A DNA stretch of 45,716 nt from Collinsella sp. Lineage in GTDB: Bacteria; Actinomycetota; Coriobacteriia; Coriobacteriales; Coriobacteriaceae. Both the position numbers and the translations under genes were made by a program. Within the stretch, counting starts at the first letter, position 1, and each line of letters opens with the position of its first letter. Where the stretch lies: contig DXZS01000013.1 of NCBI GenBank assembly GCA_019419505.1, positions 1 through 45,716 on the forward strand. The letters are read 5' to 3'. This document shows, one piece after another, positions 7,719 to 17,374 of the stretch. The notes below the pieces were generated by a model, which was given only the letters and a program-made list of their open reading frames with translations, searched no databases and was not told where the DNA came from.

Positions 7719-9833
7719 TTACTGAACTTTGCTGGCGAACTCGAGGTATTGCATGCGCTGCAGCTTGTCGATCGTCGAGGTGTATGGGCTGTCTTCAGAT
7801 TCCAAGTTGTAGCGCAGCCCGTCGGCACCGAGATAGCCGGCGACATTGATGGTGGGCACATCTGACCTTGTTGCAAGCAGGGCCTTTTGATAGTCGGTGA
7901 GCGGGGCGCCGATCTTATTAAGGGTAATGGCTGCAATCTCGTTTGCCCCGACGGTGTCGTAGACGTTGAGCTCGGTATTGCCGGCGATTTCATAGTTAGC
8001 CCAGACGAAATAGGTTGACTGATAGACACGGAAAGCGTGGCTTGCCGTATCTTCCTGAGGGTACAGCTCGTCGTTGAGAGTCGTTGCGGCGCTCGGCTGA
8101 TGGTCGCCAAAAAAGACAAGAACAACCGGTCTGCCGATATTGCGGAGCTCGTTGATAAAGTACTCGAGGTCCCGGTCGGATGCGTTGATGCAGGTGAGAT
8201 AGGTGTTGAGCGCGCTATTGGCGCCCTCGCTGGCTCCCTCGACCCAATAGTTTGTCAGCTCTTCGGCGGGAACGGTGCCATAGTCGTAGCCGCCGTGATT
8301 TTGCATCGTGACGTCAAAGATGAACTGCGGCGCTTCGTCGGTTCTAAGCAGGTCGAGTATCTTGTCGTAGGTGGCGTAGTCGCATACGCCGGCATGGTAA
8401 CAGGGCGCACCTTCGAAATCGCCGATTGAAAGAAAGTCTCCAAAGCCCAGCTGCTGATAGATCTTATCTCGATGGTAGTTGACGGGGTTTTGCGGGTGCA
8501 TAGCGGTAGCGGTATACCCAAGCTCTTTAAGGTCCTTTGCCAGGCTGTTGACGCCATTCATCTGATACAGCTGATAGGGGATCTTGCCTAATCCGACAAA
8601 GGCCGTTGTCGCTCCGGTCAAAAATTCGAATTCGGAGTTTGCCGTTCCGCCACCGGTGACCGAAGCGAGCATGGTGCCGCGAACAAGTGTGTCGGGAAGC
8701 GAGTTGTAGAATGCGGGGCCGGTGTACCCGGCCGCCTGGAGCTGCTCAAAGCACGAAAGGTCGCTAAAACTCTCGTTCATGACGGCAACAATCGTCGGCT
8801 TGATTTCATTGAACTGGGCAACGGCAGCCGCGCGCTGCTCGCTCGAGCCATACGTGCTGTCGTAGGCGGCGGCGAGCTCCTGCTCGATGCTCTGCGCCTC
8901 ATCGGGCGTATAGCCTTCGGGCTTCTCAATGGGCAACTCGTTGACCATTTCGGTGAACGAAGTGATAAAACCCTGAGACGTATATGTGGTGATGGGCTGC
9001 CAACGGTCAAATCCAAAATCCAGCGCCTGCTCCAAGTCGATGCTGGAAAAGCCTGAGAGCCCCACAACGGTCACTAGCAGAAAAGCGCAGAGGTTAGCGG
9101 CGATTGCGGGGAAGACATGGGTGGGCGTACGGAGCTTTCGCGGTCGGATAAGCGAAAGAAGCCCCAGGGAAATCTCCAGCAGGGCGAGAGAGGTTACGAT
9201 TCCGGCGGTAAAGGTAAACTCGTATCCCTCGCTCACTTCCATTGCGGTGCCAAGGGCCAAGATATCGCTTGGCAGGATGGCTTCGCCTTTAAACGTTATG
9301 ACGAAGTGCTCGGCAATGCCAAGGATGCAACAGGCGACGGGCACGAGGGCCATGACGCCTTCATGACGCTGTCCCAGCAAATAAAGGGAGAGCAGAACCG
9401 TCGCGAGCAGCCCGACGGAAAACCCGAATGAGTTGGCGGGAATGCGATAGAACGTTTCGTTACAGGCAATTTCGAGCGAAACGAACGAGAGCGCTGAAAC
9501 AGCGGCGATGACAAGGATGTCACGGCAAATACAGGCAACCGTTCCCGTCGCAAGATCGGTTTGGTCGATAAGTCCCGAAACCAAGGGCTCGACAAGAAGT
9601 ATGACGGCGGTAGCACCGAGCGCCGAATAAGAAAGGACCCATAGGGAATTGTCCTCATTTACGAGCAATTGATTCGTAATCCATGCAGCTACCATACCGA
9701 GCGGGATGAGGAGCGTCGCGCACCAAAAGACGCGGGCAATGGGCGGCTTTTCATTGTGTTTGATTGAAAAATACACGCGCACGACGACGGTGGCCACGAT
9801 AAGGACGGCGATGAATATGGGCAGATTGGCCAT
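7719..9833 (-). CDS. LTA synthase-like membrane sulfatase-fold phosphotransferase
   Basis: Predicted polytopic membrane protein whose extracellular sulfatase domain transfers glycerolphosphate-type groups, as in lipoteichoic acid synthase LtaS. The 704-residue form has several membrane helices in residues 1-265, then an exposed catalytic domain from about 345. Metal and catalytic residues can be matched to LtaS: E354 in MNESFSDL, the nucleophile T397 in GGGTANSEF, and D577/H578 in FGDHQPS. The frame stays open to 9947, but that upstream part starts with TTG, lacks a ribosome site and uses AGA, CTA and TTA codons unlike the rest. The ATG at 9833 is therefore preferred, although its own ribosome site is weak. 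The polymer made (LTA or another glycerophosphate-decorated glycan) cannot be told from sequence. Confidence 0.85.
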   Translation of the reverse strand: MANLPIFIAVLIVATVVVRVYFSIKHNEKPPIARVFWCATLLIPLGMVAAWITNQLLVNEDNSLWVLSYSALGATAVILLVEPLVSGLIDQTDLATGTVACICRDILVIAAVSALSFVSLEIACNETFYRIPANSFGFSVGLLATVLLSLYLLGQRHEGVMALVPVACCILGIAEHFVITFKGEAILPSDILALGTAMEVSEGYEFTFTAGIVTSLALLEISLGLLSLIRPRKLRTPTHVFPAIAANLCAFLLVTVVGLSGFSSIDLEQALDFGFDRWQPITTYTSQGFITSFTEMVNELPIEKPEGYTPDEAQSIEQELAAAYDSTYGSSEQRAAAVAQFNEIKPTIVAVMNESFSDLSCFEQLQAAGYTGPAFYNSLPDTLVRGTMLASVTGGGTANSEFEFLTGATTAFVGLGKIPYQLYQMNGVNSLAKDLKELGYTATAMHPQNPVNYHRDKIYQQLGFGDFLSIGDFEGAPCYHAGVCDYATYDKILDLLRTDEAPQFIFDVTMQNHGGYDYGTVPAEELTNYWVEGASEGANSALNTYLTCINASDRDLEYFINELRNIGRPVVLVFFGDHQPSAATTLNDELYPQEDTASHAFRVYQSTYFVWANYEIAGNTELNVYDTVGANEIAAITLNKIGAPLTDYQKALLATRSDVPTINVAGYLGADGLRYNLESEDSPYTSTIDKLQRMQYLEFASKVQ

Positions 9834-9990
9834 GTCGCTCGAAGTGATTTCAAGGGGGATATCTTCGGTCGTGGACGTTCCTCTGTTACAGCAAATTAAG
9901 TTCAGTAGTAGATTACTGTAACCTTTCCACGGCATTTCGAGAAACAAAGCACCCGATACGCAAAGCTAAAGGTCTGCGAATCTTGTATTA

Positions 9991-10004
9991 CGAACATCTG
10001 TGCG
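9991..10004 (+). promoter_or_regulatory. LexA-like SOS box upstream of uvrA
   Basis: CGAACATCTGTGCG differs at two positions from the Gram-positive LexA/DinR consensus CGAACATATGTTCG and fits GAAC-N4-GTTC with one mismatch. It lies 62 bases before the uvrA start, between divergent genes. A TATGAT box at 10032-10037 could be the -10 of uvrA. Regulation by LexA is inferred from the match and from uvrA being a common SOS gene. Confidence 0.5.
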
Positions 10005-10065
10005 CGTCGAGTGCGCTAAACTCATCGACAGTATGATTCGATGCAATAGGAGGCAAGGAGCTTCC

Positions 10066-12945
10066 ATGTCTGATTCTTCTATCGTTATTCGCGGCGCTCG
10101 TGAGCACAACCTCCGTGATATCGATGTTTCCATTCCGCGTGACCAACTCGTGGTCATTACCGGTCTTTCTGGCTCGGGCAAGAGTTCGCTGGCATTTGAC
10201 ACTATCTATGCCGAGGGCCAGCGTCGATACGTCGAGAGCCTTTCGAGCTATGCGCGCCAGTTCTTGGGCCAGATGGACAAACCCGACTTGGATTCAATCG
10301 ACGGCCTTTCGCCGGCGGTGTCGATCGACCAAAAGACGACGTCTAAAAACCCTCGCTCGACGGTTGGCACCGTAACCGAGATTTATGACTATCTGCGCCT
10401 GCTGTTCGCCCGTGTGGGCACCCCGCACTGTCCCGAATGCGGCCGCGTCATTGAGCGTCAGACGACCGACCAGGTTGCCGACAAGGTCTTGGCGGCGGGG
10501 GAGGGCCGCCGCGCGTTTGTGCTGGCACCGGTGGTGCGCGGGCGAAAAGGCGAGTACACCAAACTGTTTGAGGACCTTCGCGCCGAGGGCTTTAGCCGCG
10601 TGCGTGTCGACGGTGAAGTGCGCTCGCTCGACGATCCGATCGATCTGGACAAGAAGTTCAAGCACGATATCGAGGTCGTAGTCGATCGCATCGTGATCCG
10701 TGAGAACTCTCTGGGCCGTATCGCCGAGTCTGTTGAGCAGGCGACCGCGCTGGCTCACGGCAATGTAAACGTGTACATGCTGCCCGATCGTGATGCTCCC
10801 GAGGGGACCGAGGGCGAGCTGCTGGAGTATTCGTTGGCCTTGGCGTGCCCGGAGCATGGTCACTCCATTGACGATCTTCAGCCGCGTGATTTTTCGTTCA
10901 ACGCTCCCTATGGCGCATGTCCTGAGTGCGACGGCCTGGGCTTTAAGAAAACCGTTGATGCCGAGGCGTTGATCGAGGACCCCTCGAAGTCCATTGCCGA
11001 CGGAGTCTTTGGTAGCCTGTTTGGCAACTCGAACTACTATCCGCAGATTTTTGCTGCGGTCTGCAAACACTTTAAGGTGAGCACCGATACGCCGTGGGAG
11101 GACTTGCCCCCTCGCGTGCGTCGTGCATTCTTGGATGGCCTGGGCGATACGAAGATCTCGGTCGACTACCAAAAGCTCGACGGACGTCGCAGCCAGTGGG
11201 ATACCAAGTTTTCGGGCGTTCGCAACATCCTGTACGAACGCTATACCGAGACGACGAACGAGAACACCAAGGCGCGCCTGGAGAAGTACATTCGCGAGGA
11301 GCCGTGCTCGAGCTGCCACGGCGCTCGTTTGCGCCCTGAGATGCTCGCCGTCACCGTGGGCGGCAAGTCCATTTACGAGGTTTGTTGCCTGTCGTGCCGT
11401 GAATCGCTCGAGTTTTTTGAGGGCCTGGAACTCACCGAGCGCCAACAGTTTATCGGCGGCCGTATCGTCAAGGAAATCCTGGAGCGCTTGCGTTTTCTGG
11501 TCGATGTTGGACTCGACTATCTGACGCTCGATCGTGCCTCGGCGACGCTTTCCGGTGGCGAGGCGCAGCGTATTCGCCTGGCAACGCAGATCGGCGCGGG
11601 TCTCATGGGCGTGCTCTATATTCTGGACGAGCCCTCGATCGGTCTTCATCAGCGTGACAACGAGCGCTTGATCAAGACGCTCGAGCGCCTGCGCGATATC
11701 GGCAATACCGTTATCGTCGTCGAACACGACGAGGATACAATTCGTGCCGCCGATTACGTGATCGACATGGGGCCCGGCGCCGGCGTCAACGGCGGACACG
11801 TAGTCGCGGCGGGAACGCCTGCCGATATCATGGCGTGTCCTGAGTCGATGACGGGCGCTTATCTGACCGGCAAACGAATGATCCGGGTGCCTGATGAACG
11901 GCGCAAGCCCGGTCGCGGCTGCCTTAAAATTACGGGCGCTCGAGCCAACAACCTCAAAAACGTTACTGCCAAGATCGAGTTTGGTACGCTTACGGTTGTT
12001 ACCGGCGTGTCAGGATCGGGCAAGAGCTCCCTGGTTACCGATACCATTGCGCCTGCCCTTACGAATGCCATTCACCGTTCGACGCGCCCTGTGGGTCCAT
12101 ATAAGAAAATCGAGGGCATCGAGTGTATCGATAAGGTTATCGATATCGACCAGTCGCCGATTGGCCGCACGCCGCGTTCCAACCCTGCTACCTATATCGG
12201 CCTGTGGGATGATCTTCGCGCGCTGTTTGCGAGTACGCCGGAGTCGAAGGCGCGCGGCTACTCGCCGGGTCGTTTCTCCTTTAATGTGAGTGGCGGGCGC
12301 TGTGAGGCGTGCAAGGGCGACGGGCAGATCAAGATCGAGATGCACTTCCTTCCCGATATCTACGTTCCCTGCGAAGTTTGCGGCGGTAAACGCTACAACC
12401 GCGAGACACTCGAGGTCACCTACCGTGGCAAGACCATCTCGGACGTGCTCGAAATGAGTGTCACCGAGGCGCTGGCCTTCTTTGGGAATATCCCGCAGAT
12501 TAAGCGCAAGCTCCAAACGCTGTACGATGTAGGCTTGGGCTACGTGAGCCTGGGCCAGCCCGCCACGACGCTCTCGGGCGGCGAGGCGCAGCGTGTGAAG
12601 CTCGCCAAGGAGCTTCATCGACGCCAGACGGGCAAGACGTTCTATATTTTGGACGAGCCGACGACCGGCCTTCATTTTGAGGACGTCCGCCAGCTGCTCG
12701 ATGTGCTGCAGCGCTTGGTCGATGCGGGCAACACGGTGCTGGTGATTGAGCACAACCTTGATGTCATCAAGGTTGCCGATCGTCTGATCGATATGGGTCC
12801 CGAGGGCGGTAACGGCGGCGGAACCGTTGTGGTTTCGGGCACACCGGAGCAGGTTGCGGACTGTCCGCAGAGTTATACGGGCAAGTTTTTGGCGCCGTTG
12901 CTCAGGCGTGACCGGGAGCGTCAGGCTCAACTTGATGCTCAATAA
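10066..12945 (+). CDS. uvrA: UvrABC system protein A
   Basis: DNA-damage sensor ATPase of nucleotide excision repair. The dimer finds lesions and loads UvrB. The 959-residue protein is a tandem ABC ATPase with Walker A GLSGSGKSS at 33-41 and a second VSGSGKSSL in the C-terminal half, two LSGGEAQR signatures, and two DEP Walker B sites. Zinc-binding cysteine groups appear as CPECG, CSSCHG and the CEACKGDG...CEVCGG pair. The frame runs open from 10000, but the ATG at 10066 is preceded by AGGAGG and AAGGAG and gives the family N-terminus (IVIRGAREHNLRDI). It is transcribed away from the LTA-synthase-like gene and is probably monocistronic. Confidence 0.98.
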   Translation: MSDSSIVIRGAREHNLRDIDVSIPRDQLVVITGLSGSGKSSLAFDTIYAEGQRRYVESLSSYARQFLGQMDKPDLDSIDGLSPAVSIDQKTTSKNPRSTVGTVTEIYDYLRLLFARVGTPHCPECGRVIERQTTDQVADKVLAAGEGRRAFVLAPVVRGRKGEYTKLFEDLRAEGFSRVRVDGEVRSLDDPIDLDKKFKHDIEVVVDRIVIRENSLGRIAESVEQATALAHGNVNVYMLPDRDAPEGTEGELLEYSLALACPEHGHSIDDLQPRDFSFNAPYGACPECDGLGFKKTVDAEALIEDPSKSIADGVFGSLFGNSNYYPQIFAAVCKHFKVSTDTPWEDLPPRVRRAFLDGLGDTKISVDYQKLDGRRSQWDTKFSGVRNILYERYTETTNENTKARLEKYIREEPCSSCHGARLRPEMLAVTVGGKSIYEVCCLSCRESLEFFEGLELTERQQFIGGRIVKEILERLRFLVDVGLDYLTLDRASATLSGGEAQRIRLATQIGAGLMGVLYILDEPSIGLHQRDNERLIKTLERLRDIGNTVIVVEHDEDTIRAADYVIDMGPGAGVNGGHVVAAGTPADIMACPESMTGAYLTGKRMIRVPDERRKPGRGCLKITGARANNLKNVTAKIEFGTLTVVTGVSGSGKSSLVTDTIAPALTNAIHRSTRPVGPYKKIEGIECIDKVIDIDQSPIGRTPRSNPATYIGLWDDLRALFASTPESKARGYSPGRFSFNVSGGRCEACKGDGQIKIEMHFLPDIYVPCEVCGGKRYNRETLEVTYRGKTISDVLEMSVTEALAFFGNIPQIKRKLQTLYDVGLGYVSLGQPATTLSGGEAQRVKLAKELHRRQTGKTFYILDEPTTGLHFEDVRQLLDVLQRLVDAGNTVLVIEHNLDVIKVADRLIDMGPEGGNGGGTVVVSGTPEQVADCPQSYTGKFLAPLLRRDRERQAQLDAQ

Positions 12946-12965
12946 ATAGGCGATTCAGTTTATGG

Positions 12966-12996
12966 GCGCCATCGACTCCTTGTGATTCGATGGCGC
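12966..12996 (+). terminator. Hairpin after uvrA
   Basis: A perfect 10-bp stem, GCGCCATCGA (12966-12975) with TCGATGGCGC (12987-12996), has an 11-nt loop. Only two T follow, so termination may be weak or need a factor. Confidence 0.6.
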
Positions 12997-13077
12997 TTGC
13001 TGTGTCGAAGTGACGTATGCAGCCGAATTGGACATATACTTAATCTTTACGTCCGAATGCGAGGGAAAGGATATGTC

Positions 13078-13578
13078 ATGGCAAAGGCTGTAAAGACGCC
13101 AAAAACCAATGCGATGCGCGAGCTGGAAAGCGCCGGCATTTCCTATGTTCTACATACGTACGAAGACGATGGTGATGAGTCGGTGGGCCTGGGGGTCGCG
13201 ATTTCGGAGCAGCTTGGCGAGGAGCCCGGTCAAGGATTTAAGACTTTGGTCTGCGTGACACCGTCCAACGACTATGTCGTGTGCTGCATCCCTGTTGCCG
13301 ACGAGCTCGATCTAAAGTCCGCCGCGCGTGCCGCGGGGGAGAAGTCCTTGGCCATGATGCATGTGAAGGATTTGCTTGCGGCGACTGGCTACGTTCGCGG
13401 CGGCTGCAGCCCGGTCGGTATGAAAAAACGCTACCGGACGCTCATTGATGAGACATGCGTCCTTTGGGATACCATTTTTATTTCGGGAGGCAAGCGTGGT
13501 TATCAGCTCGAGCTTGCACCCGATGATTTAATTGCATTTTGCGGGGCGACGGTTGCCGCGATTACGAGAGAGGACTGA
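13078..13578 (+). CDS. ybaK: Cys-tRNA(Pro)/Cys-tRNA(Cys) deacylase, YbaK type
   Basis: Cytosolic editing enzyme that hydrolyses mis-charged aminoacyl-tRNA, mainly Cys-tRNA(Pro). The 166-residue single-domain protein matches the YbaK fold: the TNAMRELESAGISYVLHTYE start, the GFKTLVCVTPSNDYVVCCIPV strand pair, KSAARAAGEKSLAMM, and the GYVRGGCSPVGMKK loop that carries the substrate site. The ATG at 13078 follows a GGGAAAGG stretch. Upstream in-frame codons lie in the uvrA terminator region and were rejected. A TATACT box at 13035-13040 may be its -10. It ends four bases before murJ, so the two are probably co-transcribed. Confidence 0.92.
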   Translation: MAKAVKTPKTNAMRELESAGISYVLHTYEDDGDESVGLGVAISEQLGEEPGQGFKTLVCVTPSNDYVVCCIPVADELDLKSAARAAGEKSLAMMHVKDLLAATGYVRGGCSPVGMKKRYRTLIDETCVLWDTIFISGGKRGYQLELAPDDLIAFCGATVAAITRED

Positions 13579-13581
13579 GCG

Positions 13582-15264
13582 ATGCCGCAGGAAGAATTGA
13601 AGCGCGGAGCTCATTTTGCAAAAGAATCTGCGCCTCAGACACCCTCATCCGAAGCTTCTTCGTCGCGAGATGACACTGACGACATGGGCTCGTCGGACTA
13701 CTCCACGGTTGGTCGTTCTGCCGGGCTTATGACCATCCTGACTATCGTGTCTCGCGTCACCGGTTTTATCCGCACGTGGGCAATGGCGGCCGCTATCGGC
13801 ATGTCGCTGCTCTCGTCCTCCTATCAGGTCGCCAACAACCTGCCCAATATGCTCTACGAACTTGTGATGGGCGGCATGCTCGTGACGGCGTTTTTGCCCG
13901 TGTACATGGGCGTGAGGCGTGAGCAGGGTCGCGAGGCCTCGAACGAGTACGTGGGCAACCTGCTCGGCATTCTGCTTTTAGTGCTGGGTGGCATTTCGTT
14001 GCTGGGGACCGTGTTCGCCCCGGGCTTTATCTGGACGCAATCGTTCCTTTCGGGTGACGGTGGCAGCATGGATACCGCTGCGTTCATGTTCCGTTTCTTT
14101 GCCATCCAGATTCTGTTTTATGGTTTGGGCTCGGTGTTCTCGGGCGTTCTCAACGCACACCGCGACTACTTCTGGTCGACGTTTGCCCCGGTCCTCAACA
14201 ATGTGATCGTCATTGCGAGCTTTATGGGTTTTGCGCCCGTGTCCGCACAGTTTGGCGAACGTGCCGGCATCATCTTGATTGCGGCCGGTACGACCCTCGG
14301 TGTCTTTGTTCAGATGGCATGTCAGATTCCCGCGCTTGGCAAGCACGGCGTGCATCCCCATATCCATATCGACTTTAAGGACCCCGCGCTGCGCCAGACG
14401 ATTGCGCTCGGTATCCCGACGCTGCTCGCCACGGTGTGCATGTTTGTCTCGACTTCTATCACCAACGCTGCCGCGCTGGTGGTCCAGCCCGAGACGGGTC
14501 CTTCCGTCATCGCCTATGCGCGCCTGTGGTACACGCTGCCCTACGCGCTGATTGCCGCCTCGCTTTCGACGGCGCTCTATACCGAGCTCTCTCATGACGC
14601 ACAGGAGAAGGATTACGACAGCGTTCGCACGGGCATTTCGCGTGGCGTCGCCCAGATGCTGTTCTTCCTGATTCCGTTCGCACTGTACCTGATTGTCTTC
14701 GCACGTCCGCTCAATATGATCTACTGTGCTGGCAAGTTCGATGAATCCGGCGTGGCTCTGGTGTCCGAGTACCTTGTCTACCTGGCGCTCTCGCTGCCGC
14801 TCTACGGCGTGGTCGTGTTGATGCAGAAGAGCTTCTCTGCCTTGCTCGACATGAAGCCCTATAGCCGCTATTGCCTGTATTCCGCCATCGGCCAGGCCGG
14901 CTCGGTTCTGCTGTTTGGCGTTGTGCTGGGCTTCGGTATGCCGGCAATCGCGCTTTCGTATGTCGTCGACTACGTGATCTTGGTCGGCTGTTCGCTGTGG
15001 TGGCTGCGTCGTCGCCTGCGTGGCCTTCAGGTCAAATCTATCCTACATGGCGGTTTCTTTGGCCTTTTGCTCGGTGGCCTAGGTGCTGCCGCAGGCGCCG
15101 GCGTCATGTGGGCGCTTGAACACTTTGTCGGGGCACTTGGCGGCTCGATTCTGATTACTCTTGGCTACGTTTGCGTTGCGGGTGTCGCCTCGCTTGTTGT
15201 TACCTTTGGCCTTGCCGTCGTCCTTAAGATGCCCGAGGTCTCGGCGCTGCTTCGTCGCAAGTAG
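13582..15264 (+). CDS. murJ: Lipid II flippase MurJ
   Basis: Integral membrane protein of the MOP/MVF superfamily that moves lipid II across the membrane for peptidoglycan assembly. The 560-residue protein has about 14 hydrophobic segments. Family hallmarks include SRVTGFIRTWAMAAAIG, NNLPNMLYELVMGGMLVTAFLP, and the later FFAIQILFYGLGSVFSGVLNA. A hydrophilic, Ser/Asp-rich N-terminal tail of about 45 residues precedes the first helix, a feature seen in several actinobacterial MurJ proteins. There is no C-terminal kinase-like extension of the mycobacterial kind. It sits between ybaK and uvrC with almost no spacing. Confidence 0.95.
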   Translation: MPQEELKRGAHFAKESAPQTPSSEASSSRDDTDDMGSSDYSTVGRSAGLMTILTIVSRVTGFIRTWAMAAAIGMSLLSSSYQVANNLPNMLYELVMGGMLVTAFLPVYMGVRREQGREASNEYVGNLLGILLLVLGGISLLGTVFAPGFIWTQSFLSGDGGSMDTAAFMFRFFAIQILFYGLGSVFSGVLNAHRDYFWSTFAPVLNNVIVIASFMGFAPVSAQFGERAGIILIAAGTTLGVFVQMACQIPALGKHGVHPHIHIDFKDPALRQTIALGIPTLLATVCMFVSTSITNAAALVVQPETGPSVIAYARLWYTLPYALIAASLSTALYTELSHDAQEKDYDSVRTGISRGVAQMLFFLIPFALYLIVFARPLNMIYCAGKFDESGVALVSEYLVYLALSLPLYGVVVLMQKSFSALLDMKPYSRYCLYSAIGQAGSVLLFGVVLGFGMPAIALSYVVDYVILVGCSLWWLRRRLRGLQVKSILHGGFFGLLLGGLGAAAGAGVMWALEHFVGALGGSILITLGYVCVAGVASLVVTFGLAVVLKMPEVSALLRRK

Positions 15265-17211
15265 GTGCGCGTGGCCGGTCACGACAACATACCAACGCTT
15301 GCCGAGCAGGTTTCGCGCGTTCCCACACAGCCCGGATGCTACCTTTGGAAGGATGCCAAGGGCGATGTCATCTACGTGGGCAAGGCGAAAAACCTGCGCG
15401 CCCGCATGCGTCAATACGTGACACTGCAGGATGAGCGTCAAAAGATCCCGCTGATGATGCAGCTGGTGGCGAGCTTTGACTACATCGTTGTCGAAACCGA
15501 GCATGAGGCGCTTGTACTCGAGCGCAACCTGATCGGCCAGTACCATCCGTACTTTAACGTCGACCTCAAGGATGACAAGAGCTACCCCTTTATCGCCATT
15601 ACAAAGGGCGACCTGTATCCCGCGATCAAATACACGCGTGAGCGTCATAAGCCGGGAACGCGCTATTTTGGACCCTATACCGATAGCCGTGCGGCACGTG
15701 AGACGATAGATACGCTGCGCAAGGTTATCCCCATCTGCTCTGCATCCTGTGCGGAGTGGCGTCGTTGTCGCCGTACCATCGAGTCCCACAAGGGCGAGGA
15801 AGACATCGTCAATATGATTTGCGCACAAAACGGGCGTCCCTGCTTTGACTACCATGTCGGGCGCGGCCCGGGTGCGTGTGTCGGCGCGATTTCCCCGGCA
15901 GACTATGCCAAGAACGTCAAGCGTGTCGAGCGCTTTTTGTCGGGCCATCGCAAGGATGTCGTCGATGAGCTGACCTCCGAGATGACGGATGCCGCCGAGG
16001 CGCTCGACTTTGAGCGCGCGGCACGCGTCAAACGTCGTTTGGAGGTCATCAGGGGTCTGGACGATCGTCAGCAAGTCGTTTTTCCCTCCAGTGTCGATAT
16101 CGATGTCATCGGGTTCTATCGCGAGGAGACCATCTCCGCCGCTTGCGTCTTCGTCGTTCGCGAGGGCCGAACAGTTCGCACCTGCGAGTTCATTCTCGAC
16201 AAGGGTCTTGATGTTGACGAGGAAGAGCTCCAGTCGGGCTTTCTTAAGCGCTATTACGACGAGACGGCTGATATTCCAGCTGAGGTCAACCTTTCCGTCG
16301 AGCTTGAGGATGCGGAGGCGCTGGGGGAGTGGCTTGCGGGCAAGCGTGAGCGTTCCTGCCATCTCCATAGGCCGCAGCGTGGCGAAAAGCACCGTCTGCT
16401 CGATATGGCATCCAAAAATGCGCGCCATGCCCTCATGCGCTACATGATGCGAACGGGGTACGCTGACGACCGCACCAATCAAGCGCTCCTGGAGCTCGAA
16501 AGTGCGTTGGCGCTGCCATCGCCGCCGTTGCGTATCGAGTGCTTCGATATCTCTACACTGCATGGCACCTTTACGGTCGCCTCGATGGTGGTGTTTACCA
16601 ACGGGCGCGCCGACAAGAGCCAGTACCGTCGTTTTAAAATTCAGGCCGAATTGGACGAGGCAAACGACTTCGTGTCGATGTCCGAGGTTTTGGGACGACG
16701 CTATGCTCCCGAGCGCATGGCCGACGAGCGCTTTGGCTCGCGCCCCGATTTGCTCGTTGTCGATGGCGGTAAGCCGCAATTGACCGCTGCGATCAAGCAA
16801 CTTGAGGCTCTTGGGCTCGATATACCAGTTTGTGGCTTGGCGAAGGCCGACGAGGAAGTTTTTGTGCCTTGGGACGAGACTCCTGTCGTGCTGCCGACCG
16901 GGTCTGCTTCGCTCTATCTAATTAAACAGGTACGCGATGAGTCCCACCGATTTGCCATCACGTTCCACCGTGAGTTGCGCGATAAAGCCATGACGGTTTC
17001 GGTGCTCGATGACGTTCCAGGCGTGGGACCCACCAGAAAACGTGCCCTTATGCGCCATTTTGGCTCGATGAAGCGTTTGCGCGCGGCGAGCGAGCAAGAG
17101 ATCGCGAAAGTTCGCGGCATACCTGCCGATGTTGCCAAGGCGGTCCACGAGGCGCTCGTTGCATGGAATGCCGAGCGCGCCGAGGCGGCGGCTGGCCATT
17201 CCGATAGCTAA
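15265..17211 (+). CDS. uvrC: UvrABC system protein C
   Basis: Dual-incision nuclease of nucleotide excision repair. The 648-residue protein has an N-terminal GIY-YIG-type nuclease domain (GCYLWKDAKGDVIYVGKAKN) for the 3' cut. A UVR domain near residues 210-255 (LDFERAARVKRRLEVI) binds UvrB. The RNase H-like C-terminal nuclease includes IECFDISTLHG and the VVDGGKPQL block with its catalytic Asp, and a terminal double helix-hairpin-helix begins VPGVGPTRKRALMRHFG. Translation starts at GTG, either at 15265 directly after the murJ stop or at the in-frame GTG at 15271. Ribosome-site evidence is weak for both. In many actinobacteria uvrC is followed by rapZ, yvcK and whiA. Here 10.7 kb of sialic-acid genes come in between. 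Confidence 0.97.
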   Translation: MRVAGHDNIPTLAEQVSRVPTQPGCYLWKDAKGDVIYVGKAKNLRARMRQYVTLQDERQKIPLMMQLVASFDYIVVETEHEALVLERNLIGQYHPYFNVDLKDDKSYPFIAITKGDLYPAIKYTRERHKPGTRYFGPYTDSRAARETIDTLRKVIPICSASCAEWRRCRRTIESHKGEEDIVNMICAQNGRPCFDYHVGRGPGACVGAISPADYAKNVKRVERFLSGHRKDVVDELTSEMTDAAEALDFERAARVKRRLEVIRGLDDRQQVVFPSSVDIDVIGFYREETISAACVFVVREGRTVRTCEFILDKGLDVDEEELQSGFLKRYYDETADIPAEVNLSVELEDAEALGEWLAGKRERSCHLHRPQRGEKHRLLDMASKNARHALMRYMMRTGYADDRTNQALLELESALALPSPPLRIECFDISTLHGTFTVASMVVFTNGRADKSQYRRFKIQAELDEANDFVSMSEVLGRRYAPERMADERFGSRPDLLVVDGGKPQLTAAIKQLEALGLDIPVCGLAKADEEVFVPWDETPVVLPTGSASLYLIKQVRDESHRFAITFHRELRDKAMTVSVLDDVPGVGPTRKRALMRHFGSMKRLRAASEQEIAKVRGIPADVAKAVHEALVAWNAERAEAAAGHSDS

Positions 17212-17300
17212 ACACGAGCCTAAACAACTGATATACATGATTGCGCGATTTTCAACCATTTATTTCGCCATGATTGCCTGCTGATTTCGGGTTTTATTAA

Positions 17301-17343
17301 CGCTAAAACGTTTGACTAACCCAAGCGAAAACCCTGCTATCCT
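17301..17343 (+). promoter_or_regulatory. Probable promoter of the sialic-acid operon with an adjacent operator-like motif
   Basis: An extended -10, TGCTATCCT, lies at 17335-17343. TTGACT at 17312-17317 is the best -35 but its spacer is 20 nt, so the promoter may rely on the extended -10 or an activator. CGCTAAAACG at 17301-17310 touches the -35 and recurs with one change in inverted orientation upstream of gap (29946-29955). Transcription would start near 17350, leaving a leader of about 225 nt. Confidence 0.45.
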
Positions 17344-17374
17344 GCGGGTTGACGAAGACTGATATCTCACCTCG

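Noticed and set aside
9834..9947. Upstream extension of the LTA-synthase-like protein to a TTG start
   Set aside because: The extension uses rare codons unlike the rest, has no ribosome site, and covers the likely promoter region shared with uvrA.
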